From: Agrocybe praecox
Taxonomy: Eukaryota > Basidiomycota > Agaricomycetes > Agaricales > Agrocybaceae
Length of the DNA stretch: 64,000 bases
Direction: 5' to 3'
NCBI GenBank assembly: GCA_964017145.1
Contig: OZ024850.1
Location: 3,263,618-3,327,617, forward strand
In this document: positions 46,276-58,192 of the stretch, one piece after another
How positions within the stretch are numbered: the first letter of the stretch is position 1
Layout: the number at the start of each line of letters is the position of its first letter
Position numbers and translations under genes: made by a program
The notes under the pieces: generated by a model
Seen by the model: the letters and a program-made list of their open reading frames with translations, nothing else
What the model was told of the DNA's origin: nothing
Database searches by the model: none

Positions 46276-46617
46276 ATATCATTTAAATTTTTTCCAAAGA
46301 CACTGGCATCCATGGTAGATTATGCTAGGTACAAGAAGATTTAAAGGAGCGATTTAATTTACGTAGCACAAAATTAACAAATATATGAGCAATGTAAAAC
46401 AACAACAACAACAACAACAACAACACATGTATTCCGATGAAAGATAATTTGAAACAGAAGGGGAGACTAATTTTTGTCTTACGACGTTTTGAAGGATTGG
46501 TCTTGAATATTTGAATTCCGACTCTGGGGTGGTCGGAAATTGAGCAACGCATGAGGACGACCTGGGTCTTCTAACAGAAGGCTGGTAATGCCCATGTCCG
46601 AGAGATGGAGGGCCTCC
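46097..46617. other. Convergent spacer with a (CAA)n microsatellite
   Basis: A simple CAA repeat of about nine units runs from 46,397 to 46,425, between the hypothetical gene (plus) and the kinase gene (minus). Confidence 0.7.
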
Positions 46618-48760
46618 TTAAGCGGACCCTATATTTGGAGGGCCAGTGGTAGGGATGTTTGTAGCAGTAGGAGCAGGAGGTAGCAGCAGAAAATTGTTTG
46701 AATGTCGAAACTTTTCTAAAGCCCAGGGTTGCGATGCGTTGTTTTGTCCGTACTTATCAAAGAAATTTTGACAGATCTCATGTATGCCGACATAAGAGCA
46801 TGGGTCATACAGCCTCTCCTCGTTGACCGGTTGGAACATGTAGTAAGTAAGGAGTAGATTCCGGACCTGATCCATATGTGCTGCAAAGACACGGAGTGAT
46901 TCCTTTAAAACAATGTTTAAATCGTTCCGAATTAGTTTAAGGAACATCCTACGGCGGGCAGAGCTCGCCTCCATGCAGTTATCAAAAATTTGCTTGGCGT
47001 ACTTGCGTGAGTCCGAGTGCTCTACGCGGTCGGTAATCGTCCAGAAGATCCACCAAACGGACTCCATGTCGTGTGCAAAATTGTGGATGACAGGGGGTTC
47101 TGCTGCGGTTTGTTGAACTTCTGTAGGGTCTTTCAGTCCCGAGACTTCTAATTCCCCAAAGGAAATCACTGCGAGGGAACTACGGTCAAGGAATTCTAGT
47201 GCCATAAAGTAGGGGGTGCCCTATTATACAAGTGAGTGTCGAGATAAATGTTGAATGAAAAGATGTACTGTTTTAGGTTCTACAGCGACATTCCCATCGT
47301 CTCTCGGGAACTTTCGTGCATACTCCAAGTCAGAGAGCTTGGCTATCAAGGTACCATCGGGCTTCTGGTAGGCAAGGATGTTGCTCGAGTTTATATCGCG
47401 ATGTACCCATCCGGCACAAAACATTAGCTGTAGTGCTATAGAAAGAAAAGTGAAATTACTTTGGCACTTTACCAGAGTAAAAATAAAAGGGAATAGCGTA
47501 CGAATAAGTGTTTGTCGTGGTACATCCGCCACCTGACCCAATGTGGGCAGTTGGCCAACGGTGGCCTGACATTTTTCCTTGAAGACAACTCGATACTGCC
47601 TCCTCAAACTCCGAGTATCAGTAAGTTGGCTGGGTCACGAAGGCGTGGGGGAAGTACTACGTTTAAATGGTTCCGAGAACAAGCCAGGTTCAACTTTGAA
47701 TTTTTCCTTATTGTATGCCTTTGTAGTCTCCCCAAGCTGGTCGACATCACGAGAAAGGAAATACTTGGTGAATCCTCGAGTGGCCACAAGGTCGTAATGC
47801 TTTTTGTATAGGTGCTCGAGGTTAGGCCGTATGTTCGAGCCAGACGTCCTTCACTACACATTTGTCTTTCCTCTGAATAACTCGGGCATCTTTTTCTTTG
47901 GAATCTACCTCCTCGGCAGACCAGATACGGGCCATACGGCCAGTGATGTTGTTGGAGCGATACCCGGAAATAATATCCTCAGTGCGGAAGCATCGTCTTC
48001 CGATCTCATAGGTATAAATTTTGGCACCGTGCCGGGTAATAGTAGGATCATACCCCATTTCCTTCTCGGTCGCGAACATAAACGAGATCAGGACCTTGAT
48101 CAACTTTGCGGGTGCTAAGAATCTCGGTTAGATGGAAATCCATGCATGAGGAAAGAAGTCGCATACCTCAACGTAATCAATTTTGTGGGTAACAAGCGTG
48201 AACGAACGGGATAGGTACCACACCCTGAGATACTTCCCCTCGATGGTCAGCTGGGGAGAGACAAAGTGAACATGGGATAACGGAAGGGACAGGGCTTTAA
48301 AGAAATACCCCAGATCCATACATTCGACATATGTCGTCATTCATTATCTGCACATTGGTAGAAAAGACCTTAATATTATTCTGGCACGACAATTAGCATC
48401 AATCAAAGCGCAAGAACATGCATGACACGCACATCTAGCTCCTCCTTCGGATTGGAAGTCATTTTCCATTCGCATGCCACCACAATAGTTGTTGTGTAAT
48501 GCTCAGTGTGGCCATTCAAGTCATCCTTTGTTATACAGACTGGAACTATTGACCCATCAATCTCGTTCGTCGACTCCTCAATGTCCGAGTGGATTGTTCG
48601 ATCGCCAGTGTTGCGTTCTTATATTGGGTCATGATATCCTTATTTTTGAGTAGTTGCTGGGTATGATTCGACGTCAGCCGCGCTTGGACAGAAAGGAAGA
48701 TATGGTTCAAAGTTGTCTAAGGTGCCCGTTGAAACTTCGGGATCCATATCGAACCCTATC
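46618..48760 (-). CDS. FunK1-type fungal protein kinase (multi-exon; boundaries approximate)
   Basis: The kinase core is clear: CAGWVHRDINSSNILAY (catalytic loop; exon about 47,269-47,427), then IAKLSDLEYARKF, where the usual DFG is D-L-E, then GTPYFMALEFLD at the start of the last exon (46,618-47,220). The DLE and the MALEFL features are typical of the FunK1 family expanded in mushrooms. Upstream pieces include GRMARIWSAEEVDSKEKDARVIQRKDKCVVKDVW (about 47,830-47,950) and CITKDDLNGHTEHYTTTIVVACEWK (about 48,450-48,560). The N-terminal start was not found: a stop interrupts the frame around 48,640, so further introns or damage exist. FunK1 targets are unknown; a role in development or signalling is only inferred. 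Confidence 0.7.
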
Positions 48761-49884
48761 TGAGGCCGCGCCTGGGTGATGCGATTTTAGTTCTGCTGAT
48801 TTCAGATGTTTATTTTCCAAAGTACACGATCAATAACGCGCAATGGGAGACGAGACTGCCATAACTCACAGTAAGGGAGTAGGTTGCAAGCCCTTTATAA
48901 CTTACTATTCGTTCAAACCAGTTCTGATCCACGTGCTCGCGATTTCTCACGGTAACACCTTATCCGAAGTTTTCCCGAAAGCAAGTTCCCACCCAAGGTC
49001 CTTGTTTTTTTACGACGTCCAGTAATATATTTCTTTTATTTCGTCTCCAGTATTTATTCTCTTGAATGGCATTGTTTATAGACGCAGAGAATTTTCACTG
49101 AACCCTGTATTTGAAAGATAGGTAATTGATGACATTTGGAAATATATTATTCTCTCAGTAGGTAATTATGGAGCAAAGCAATCAAGGGAGGTATGTTTTT
49201 CAACGTTTGGCGATCATCACTCCCAAAGAATGAAACTTTCTGAGGTTTTTGTACTAACGGGGCTCTATGATTTAACCCCGCAGCCTTGACTACTTTTCCC
49301 ACTTACCCCTCAATTCCCTGCGTCCGTCTCCCACCAGCACTGACTCTCACCTCCGGCAAGCAGTTCCACATTTCTACCCGCTCCCTTCCCAAGTTGCTGC
49401 TGCTGCTCCCCCTTCGTAATTTGGTAGGTTGCGATGGTGGGGATGTGATGGACAAGGTGGCCAGCGTGGTGGCAGAGGCGGAGGCAAAAAAGGGTGGGGT
49501 TGGAGGAGTCGTACGTCGTCGTTATGGCCTGTTTTCGTCATCATCGTGAGGCTGCAGGTGTTAATGTAGGTGCCAGTGAGAAGCCATCAACGGTATGGTG
49601 GTTGTCACCGTCGCAGTGGTGTGGGTGTAATGGTGTGGTGGTGGAGCTAGCATGTTCGTCGTCGATTACCTCGTTGTCGGCTAACAGCAGCTAAATGCTC
49701 GCCTATATCCTTGCAACGAGAGCTACATAGAGAGGGCTGAGGGCTGAGTGAGAGTGGTGGACACTGGGAAAACGATGGAGAAAACCCTCGATTAAAAGAA
49801 CTCGTTTTTTACTTACGTAAGTGATCGGCTTGATCCGAAGAGCACGTGAAGCGACTAGACGCTGGTTCAATAGCTTTCACTAAT
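48761..49884. other. Gene-free stretch with a low-complexity patch
   Basis: From 49,430 to 49,650 the sequence is unusually rich in GTGG/GTCG words and reads as Val/Gly/Ser-rich nonsense in several frames. No gene or element was recognised. Confidence 0.45.
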
Positions 49885-50716
49885 TTTTGTATTTTGATCT
49901 GTTGAGACTCGTTACAAAAGGAGGATAACATTTGGCCTATCAAGAGTGGATTAGATCTGGGCCAAGCTACGTATTAAACGTTGGACGACAAATAATGCCA
50001 TGCCATCGTCGATGCCGAAGCAGCCGAGCACTTGTATTGAAGGTTACCGAGCGCGAGAGCTGGACTTTTGAGGAGAATCATGAAACTAATGAATCTGCAT
50101 TCGACCATTATTAGTTTATCCCATCGACGATAACGGCTGAAATAAATAGTCAATTGCTTGTCCCAGGACCCAGATAGGCGACCGCGACGCGACGCGATCC
50201 CGTGATTTTCAGACGTGACCTTTTGATGCCGCGCCGCTCTGAGCAGTCCCCTCACTGGGCTCATTTCTTCCTCCTTGTTGACAAGTTACAACAACGACGC
50301 GAGGGTGGGTGAAAATCGCGACTCATTCAGCACTCCATTTTCATTCTCACTGTCAGGCAATCAATTGTCCTCCGTTTACTTATTCTCACACAAGCAGCAA
50401 TTCTTAAGTTTTAGAATAGGCCTCATAGCTGAAATCCCGAATTGTGGCGAACCAAGGTCCAATTGACTCAAATTCGTATGTAAGACTATTTATGTTCACC
50501 TGATACGATATTTTTAGGATAGGATACAATTCTAGGATTGCCGCGAAGAAAACAGCACTAGTACGTGAATTCAATGGATTTATTTTCAGGGCATAATTGA
50601 TGCTAAATTTCATCACCGATGACTAGTACATATGATGGCGACCAGTGTCAATCTGAAATGAAAACTCGATATAAAGAGCAAACCCAAATTCCAATCGGCA
50701 GCTACCTGGTAGCTTT

Positions 50717-52375
50717 ATGATCCCTACCTCACCAACATCTATGGCATCGAGCAATCCGACTATAAACTGTCGACTGCCTACTCCGAATCGCACGAGCCTG
50801 CAAGCTCAGGAGGACGAGGCTCGTCATCACCGATACCGTCTGCGGTGGTGGATAGGATGCTGCATCTCTTTCATTGTCGCCACGCCAGTTGTATCAATCA
50901 TGATTGGTCTCAATTTGCACGCCCGAGATTTTCAGTATGTCGCCGACGCAAATTCTGTGGTTGTGTTCAGTGGAAGAAAGCTCCAAGTGGAACTGGTGTT
51001 GATCAGCGCAGACCCTTTGAATAGCTTTATGACGATGGATTGGACAATACTTGGTGAAGCCGATTCCAATTGTTCTGCGAACAATTTGGGAGCTTGCACA
51101 GACGTCAACATATTTTTTGACAAGTGCGTAGCATCCCGCAGCGAGGTTGCTGATGAGGACACTAATTCAATTTTTGTTACAGCAATCTTCTTCGAGGAGA
51201 TGGCTCTTTGGAATTCAGAACAAGCGATAGGCCATCAAAGCCGATTTTTGGATTCAACTCTTCTATACACGCTCTGGGAGACATAGTTGGAAATACCCCT
51301 ACATTTAGAACGGACTTGGCCCTTTTCTCGCCTGGAAACCGACATTCTTCTCTCATATACTACCCATTCGACGAGTAAGACTTATCGTTTCTTTCTTTTG
51401 GGCCCCAATCATTACCATTATCCACAGATACTCCTCTGAGCTATTTGCCTTCGCACAAGATGCACAGACTAATGAGTCGGTTGGTTTGGACCTGGTGTCG
51501 ACAAGAGGAATAGCCGTGTAGGATTCGCTAGCTATCAATCCATTTCCCCCCATTAATATCAACGTTTAGAGGATTCAAAACAATGGCGTTTACCCGACCG
51601 AACGTCAAGATACCTCCCGGTATGATTGATGTCGTGGTCAATCTCCAGCGCGGGAATCTAGTCAAGGCATTCAGTATCGTCACCGTACTTTCAATTTGTG
51701 AGTACCATGATGAGTACACCTGTATGCTAGGCCTTTAGCGTTTTAATAGCTGACCTGTCTGTTGTGTAGGGTTCATTACACTTATTTTACTTCTGGTCAT
51801 GCTCACTTGCGTGTTTTTCGGCTTCCGACAGAAGGGAGAGGTTTTGGTTATTCCTGTCGCGACGCTATTTGCTTTCACCCAGTTGAGGCAAAGTATGCCC
51901 GGGGCGCCTGAAGGATTCGGTGAGCTTATACAGAATTAGATTACAATGTACGTTTGAAGCTCATGATATGTTCCTTGTTAGGTGACGTTCTGGGTACGCC
52001 ATCACATCACATATCGTATTATCATGTGTTGTGCTAATTTGATTAACAGACTTCGTCGGACTGTTGCCTTGTCTAGCTTTACTCTCCTTGTCGGTATGTC
52101 TTGCGACTGAATTTAATTTATCTATTCACATCAATTAACCGCCCTCCTTATACAGGCTTTTTTAACTCTCGGTGCATTCATATTCAGCGACCCGACAGAG
52201 AAACCTCAAGTTTTCAGTTGGGACTTACTTTGTAAGCTGTCCAGTGTCATCTATGACTCATAATTTAATCTGTTTTTTTTTCTACTCAGACGAAGCTTTC
52301 CCGATACTCGGTCTTCGAAGAAATCGAGAACAAATTAAAAGGGAATTTATTTCTGATTCTCAAGTTGCATCTTAG
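50717..52375 (+). CDS. DUF4436-type integral membrane protein (copy 2)
   Basis: Nine exons (50717-51123, 51183-51374, 51428-51517, 51570-51697, 51770-51919, 51982-51993, 52050-52093, 52156-52231, 52290-52375) give 394 residues. Exons 1-8 have exactly the lengths of copy 1, including the 12-base exon 6 (GTGACGTTCTGG). The last exon is shorter (86 against 125 bases) because an in-frame TAG follows SQVAS where copy 1 has CAG. The membrane segments and the soluble YYPFDEYSSELFAF region are conserved. A change from CFITL to a W/C junction context does not alter the frame. Both copies therefore look functional, although the neighbouring reductase in this arm is dead. Confidence 0.8.
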
Positions 52376-52648
52376 CCGACTCCATTTCGGCCTTCCTCTG
52401 CGGATTCTTGTATTTAAATTAAGTTATAGTCTGTGATTTTGAGAGAAAGATGCATTACTGTCAATTATACTCGGACTTACTCTGCCCTTCATCATTACAG
52501 AAGTTGTTTTTCTCCAACAATAGAGTTTAATACCCGAATACCTGCGCGAACGACCTAGAATACAAACAACCTACCTGGCTGTGTTTAGTAGACCAGTGTT
52601 TCGGTTCCGACTGAGCACTTAGATTGCTAATCTATACGTTACTGAGCC

Positions 52649-54154
52649 ATGACACCGATCGTTAACGGACAAGTCCTATTCAACTCCTACCTTGAACCCG
52701 ATGGTGAGATATCTTTCATAGATCTTTCTAGGTTCTATAGGCTCATGTGTTAACAGAATATCCCATCCCCGGCGTCACAACCATCTACGAAGCATCTCAA
52801 ATGATCAATTTGGACACCATCGAGTGAGATGGTGGTTTTCTAATCAAGACCCTGGTACTTTCTATCGATCCTACCCTAGAAAACAAATGAGTTGGCCTCC
52901 TAGTAGAAAGCACGCGTCGCCTCCATTCATCATTGGGGAATTGTAAGATTTGTCTTTGCCTCCCGTACGAATAGCTGGATGAATATGCAACTTCGAAAGA
53001 ATTTCAAGTTTTGGGGTTGGTACCGTCATCCGTTCTGATCACCCAGAAATGAAGTTGGGCAATCACATATATGGGGTATTTGGTAAGCTACGTCTTTGAT
53101 CAAAATGTTGCGAGGATCCTAACCAGACGCAGAGTCGCAGACCATGTCAACTACTTTATACGCCAAGTACTTCAAGTAGAAGACCCCGAGACGCCAGACC
53201 TTCAATTACTCGACAATCCATACAACGTCCCCTTATCTACGTTTGTTGGCGTCCTAGGCATGCCGGGTGCGATCACACTCTGTTTACCGTCGACTGGCTC
53301 TCATTCCACATTTTGTAGGTAAAACTGCATTCTTTGGTTGGAAAGAATTCGCACAACCAAAGAAGGGAAGACCGTGTACATCTCATCTGGCTCCGGTGCA
53401 GTGGGGACGTGAGTTACATTCACATTGCGCGTACAATTTATTTCTCAGACACATTTGTGTTGGACAGACTCTTGATTCAATTGGCCAAATTAGACGGACT
53501 GAAGGTCATTGCCTCGGCTGGGTCTGAACCGAAGGTGGAATATATGAAGACATTAGGGGCCGATGTTGCATTCGACTACAAAACGACTTCGATACAGGAG
53601 GTTCTGGAGAAGGAGGGACCTCCAGATATGTAAGCTGAAAAAATCGGCATATGTAGCATGTGAAAGATTGATAAATTATGTACACAGCTATTGGGACAAC
53701 GTTGGCGGCGCAACACTGGATGTGGCTCCAGAGGCAGCTAGTGTATATGCACGCTTTATTGTGAGCCTTGATTTTATTCTTGCTGAAGCATCAAACTTAT
53801 TCAATTGACATAGGAATGTGGCATAATATCCGAATATAACTCTGGGGATACAGTTTTAGTCAAGGTGAGCACCGCTCCCAGATTATCGTTCTCCGTCAAA
53901 GTCTCAATGAAGAGTAGAAACTTTACAATATCGTCACTAAATCTATATCTATGCACGGATTTACAGTAACGCGCCTCGAGTCCGAGCACGGTGCTAAATC
54001 TCAAAGAGCAATCCACCCTCTAGTTGCATCCGGACAAATACAATACAAAGAAGAGAGATATATGTCGGGCTGGAGTCGGTTGGAGTCTGGAGATGCTATC
54101 CTCTCCGTTCAAAGAAGTACTAAGCGGGGGAAAGCTGTCATTCATGTTGCATAA
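52649..54154 (+). pseudogene. Broken 2-alkenal reductase-like MDR gene (arm 2 counterpart of 16.6-18.1 kb)
   Basis: Exon 1 (52649-52703, MTPIVNGQVLFNSYLEPDG) is intact. Exon 2 has an in-frame TGA where copy 2 reads Pro-Leu (after LDTIE). A one-base loss after LSIDP shifts the frame and brings TGA after LENK. Later parts are recognisable in order: DHVNYFIRQVLQVEDPETPDLQLLDNPYN, GVLGMPG, WKEFAQPKKG with a lost stretch, IQLAKLDGLKVIASAGS, EVLEKEGPPDM and the C-terminal MHGFTVTRLES. Other indels and lost splice context are scattered through it. This is a clear pseudogene of the duplicated reductase. Confidence 0.9.
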
Positions 54155-54381
54155 GCTAACTGATGATTTTTTTTTTCTTGTTTGCTATTCAAAGGATGGC
54201 GAGCAAAGTATCGCCAATTTAATGGTATCAGGGCCTCAGACGCGGACGGGTTGTAAATTCCAATCAAGTTGGACGCGTCTTGTCCTCGTCATGTGATATG
54301 TTTGTCACGGTCTATTTCACGGCGGCGGGCAGTGGGCACAGCGGTTCTAACTTGTCCAGCACAAATGAATAGGCTGGGATA

Positions 54382-56245
54382 GTGTCTGTCCAGCCTGACA
54401 TACACTTCTCGCTTGGGCGTGCGAGGCTCGTCTTCAATTCGATACCTCTGCGCCATCCTCTCTCCTCGCTGCGTTCAGTATCTAACCTCACTCGGACCTG
54501 TTGGCAGTTGCCCCATCGTGCATTCTCAAGCACGTCAGACATTCCTGGCGATCTCTTCAACTATACAGCAGGACGCTGGCTGTAAGTCTTATCCATGTTG
54601 TTCTCTGGTGTATATGTCTAATCCGTAATCTCGCACACTCAGCGTCAACAATGATCTTCGCCTCGCAGAGCGCAGACGTGTATTCGACGTCGTCGGGCTT
54701 CTTCGACTTACGGCGCAGTCTGTTGGTCGCACTTCGCGAGATATCCACAGATTTGGGAAGCTCGCCGAGGGAGGCTTCAACCGGACTTTCCATATCATCA
54801 TGCGTGACGGCTTCGAGATGGTGGCCCGCATCCCGTACCCCGCCACGGTCCCCAAGTTCTACGCCATCGCTAGTGAGGTAGCCACAATGCGTTTTCTCCG
54901 TTCCTCTGGGCTGCCTGTTCCCGAGGTATACGATTACTCTCCTTCGTCGGAGAACGCTGCGAAGACAGTATATTTTCATGGAGTTTATGAAAGGCAGAAA
55001 TCTTAGCGATGTGTGGGTTCGAGTTAGATGAACCGTGTATCGCTTCGGTCTTGGGTCAACTTGCTCAACTCGAATCTCAAATGATGTCTATTCCTTTCCC
55101 GGCTGGTGGAAGCCTCTACTATACCAAAGACCTGGAGAAGGCGGCAGGACGGACGGGCATCCCGCTCAACGACGAGCGCTTCTGCGTCGGTCCCGATACT
55201 AGGGTGCATATATGGGACGGAAGGAGGTCGCAGCTCGACGTGGACAGGGGACCATGTACGCCATTCTCTTTTGTTGAACTTTCCGGAACTAATCGAGACT
55301 ATAGACGAAAACGCCAACGCAGCGCTGGTAGCAGCAGCTCGCAAGGAGCTGGCGTATCTGGAAAAGTTTGGTCGACCGCTACAACCGTTCCGGCGTGGAA
55401 GACGGGAGGCCTACGGGTTCAAGGAGCAGTCACATTTGGACCACATCAAGAATCTCGAACGCTACCTTCTCATCGCATCCTCGCTCGCCCCCAAGAACTC
55501 GGCCTTCCATCATTTCCGTATCAAGCATCCCGATGTCCAGCCCGGCAACGTCATCTTATCGACGTCGCCCGACTCTAACGAGTTGAAAATCGTGGGTCTG
55601 CTCGACTGGCAACATGCCTCGATCCTACCCGCATCTCTCTTCGCTGGTATACCAGGTCGCTTTCAGAACTACGGTGATCCGGTCTCGGAGGCTCTCATCC
55701 CACCCTCACTGCCAGCGAACATGGACGAGCTGGATCAAAATAAACAAAGCCACGCGATGGGACTCTACCACCGCCGTATCGTGCACTTCCACTACGTCAA
55801 GCAGACGGAGAAGTACAACAAGCTCCATCATGATGTGAGGACGGACCTCGTGTCCATGTACCTCCACCGCCTTTTCCACCAAGCCGGTGCTCCATGGGAA
55901 GGTGAGACGAACGGGCTGAAGACTGCGCTGATAGACACAACACAGATATGGGAGAGGCTTATGGGGGAAGGCGTGCCGTGTCCAGTCGCGTTCGAACCCG
56001 AGGACATACGCGATACGGAGGAGCTGAGCGCAGAGTTGGAAGAGGCGGACGAGTGTTATGAAGGGCTCCAACGCGCAATTGGCCTCGCGGAGGACACCTG
56101 GGCGGACAACGAACACTACGAGACGGCCGTGGACCTTGCCAAGGTGATAAAGCTGAAGGCGTTTGAAAATATTCCAGAGGAGGACCGGACTATGGCTGAG
56201 GCGAATTGGTTCTTGGACGATATGGACGAAGAGGGTTATTTCTGA
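54382..56245 (+). pseudogene. AIM9/APH-like phosphotransferase gene, frameshifted
   Basis: The gene encodes an aminoglycoside-phosphotransferase-fold protein like fungal AIM9: FNYTAGRWL at an exon end (donor 54582, acceptor 54642), GKLAEGGFNRTFHIIMRDGFEMVARIPYP (nucleotide loop), then HFRIKHPDVQPGNVILS and LLDWQHASILP (catalytic and metal-binding regions). A normal intron lies at 55,256-55,304. Two frame breaks separate KTVYF from MEFMKGR: two bases are missing near 54,968, and one extra G is present near 55,016 (GTGTGGG before TTCGAG). No in-frame ATG was seen before 54382. Codon use is more GC-rich than in its neighbours. The stop at 56,243 comes from the repeat shared with 46 kb. It is likely a pseudogene, unless the breaks are assembly errors. 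AIM9 relatives are mitochondrial. Confidence 0.75.
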
Positions 56246-56505
56246 TTATATCCCTGTTAGTGATGAAGAAAACCTCTAGCGCCGGTGAAAATTGGCAGTC
56301 CGTCCTCAGCTCAGGAGACATGATTCTTTTGAACGTCTGAATTCCCCCCCACTCTCAATGCAGGGACTAGGTAAGTCCGAATATTTCCTGGGAATGCGAG
56401 ATTGGTGTGAAAATGTACCATTTTTTTGTACGTAGTAATATCAATAACCCCCTTGACACAATTAATGTAGATTGTATAATGTAGTACTAGTACTTCAATT
56501 TGTTT
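56233..56505 (+). repeat. Direct repeat of the 3' part and flank of the 45.4 kb gene
   Basis: Partner of 46,028-46,275. It is more diverged and contains small insertions. It supplies the stop codon of the AIM9/APH-like gene. Confidence 0.85.
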
Positions 56506-56544
56506 TCTTAAAAACCCCAATACTATTTACATGTTTTCACCGTC

Positions 56545-56570
56545 CTTGATTAGATTAGATTAGATTAAAC
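56545..56570. repeat. (GATTA)n tandem tract
   Basis: About four GATTA units in a row, just upstream of the palindromic transposon. Confidence 0.7.
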
Positions 56571-57227
56571 TTGGTGACAACCAGATGGTTATAATTACCC
56601 TACCGAACAACGTTTCAAATTTTCAACGTTGACTACCACTAGATGCAGGGTTACGTGTTTTTGCTCAAAATATGTGAAAATAAAGCAAAAACAACATAGA
56701 CAGTGTGTTACATAATTTGACTCAAAACATGCATTTATTATTTTGTCGGAGTGTCAAAAATGTGACGCCTTATTATGCAAGAAAGTCGCACAGATATTAT
56801 GCAAATATCATTCGGCTGGCAGAATTTATACAATGAATACATAATCTTTGATATTTTTGCTTGCCTAAAAAGTTAGAAAACACATAAGAGTTATGCAAAA
56901 ATAATGTATCACATGGACACCTGTAGGTAGGGTCTGATTATCTTCCTGATTTATTTTAGGACAATCCGAATTCATGACGTGAAAGGCTAGAACATTTGGG
57001 TCTAATTCCAATTTTGCATCATGACATATTTTGGACGATTTTTGATTCGGAATGTACCGAATAATTACAATCGGGCTTTAACAAAAGAAAGTCGGTCCGT
57101 TATGATCAATAAGAAATAAGAATCCGGCTGCTATGATTTGTAAGAAATAAAAATGACCTTATTACGACTTCCAAGAAAGTCAATTCGGCACATCTTGGCA
57201 TTAAAACGTATGGATTTTCAAAGTCGG

Positions 57228-57479
57228 TGTAATGATGCGATCCCAAAAGGGAAGTGATGACCAAGCAACAAGTCAAATGAGATCCATTACACTGCGTTGA
57301 TCTCGTAAAGAGAATGAACGAAGGGAAAAACTAGCTACTTATATAGGATTTACAATAGGAGGCTAGCTAATGTGGAACTAAATGATAATGGTTTTGAAAT
57401 AATACTGAATTAGGAAAGAATAAAAGAAGGAATAAAAATAGAATGAGATAAGATAAGATAAGTCAGAGGGAATTTATGA
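57228..57479 (-). mobile_element. Insertion nested in the left arm, solo-LTR-like (copy A)
   Basis: A 252-base unit absent from the mirror position, flanked by GTCGG (57,223-57,227) and GTCAG (57,480-57,484), a likely five-base target duplication with one change. Read on the minus strand it has CCTATATAAGTAGCTAG and ends GGGATCGCATCATTACA. That arrangement (TATA element, length about 250) resembles a solo LTR or a small non-autonomous retroelement. The first bases (TCATAAATTC on the minus strand) are not the usual TG, so the class is unsure. Confidence 0.6.
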
Positions 57480-58192
57480 GTCAGGTCGGCAAATCAGTTT
57501 GCTGGCAGCTGGGCCGATTACTAAATTGGGTCGGAGATTCATTATTCGCAGTGGCCCGAATTTTGATTCTGGTGGAATGTCCGGCTTGTAATCAGGCTGA
57601 ATTTAATCCTGATGAAGGCCCGAGAAGTCGGTTTGCGCCGATTTCAATTCAGAAGTCGGACCAGCTCATATAAATTGGTGCGCCAAAATAATAAAATGGA
57701 AACAAAAGAAAATCGGTCCACATGATTCGGCATGAATTTGATTCAGAAATCACAAAAACACTAATCGGTCCTAAGTCGGTCCGGTTGTTGACGCATTCTG
57801 GTGAACCGAGAACTGGAACGGACAGCCAGGTGCCCGAACCGAGGAAGAGAAAATGTATTCAAACGCATAAATATTTGCCTTCGTCATGTGACATAATGTT
57901 CGAATATAATCCAGAGAACCGGACCGATTAGTGTTTTGATTTCTGAATCAAATTCATGCCGAATCATGTGGACCGATTTTCTTTTGTTTCCATTTTATTA
58001 TTTTGGCGCACCAATTTATATGAGCTGGTCCGACTTCTGAATTGAAATCGGCGCAAACCGACTTCTCGGGCCTTCATCAGAATTAAATTCAGCATGATTA
58101 CAAGCCGGACATTCCACCAGAATCAAAAATCGGACTACTCCGAATAATGAATCTCCGACTCAATTTAGGAATCCGTCCAGCAAACTGATTTG

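Larger units (their letters stand above)
49885..54350 (+). repeat. Inverted segmental duplication, arm 2
   Basis: Reverse-orientation copy of 16,330-20,870. It contains an intact DUF4436 gene, a broken alkenal reductase gene and similar flanks. The small insertion/deletion differences between arms are mostly in noncoding DNA. Endpoints are by eye. Confidence 0.9.

Noticed and set aside
49286..49694. Val/Gly/Ser-rich frames at 49.3-49.7 kb
   Set aside because: Low-complexity GTGG/GTCG repeats give open frames by composition; no motif or splice structure.
51353..51719. Minus-strand frames opposite the DUF4436 exons
   Set aside because: They mirror exons of the DUF4436 gene (and recur opposite copy 1); antisense shadows of a conserved gene.
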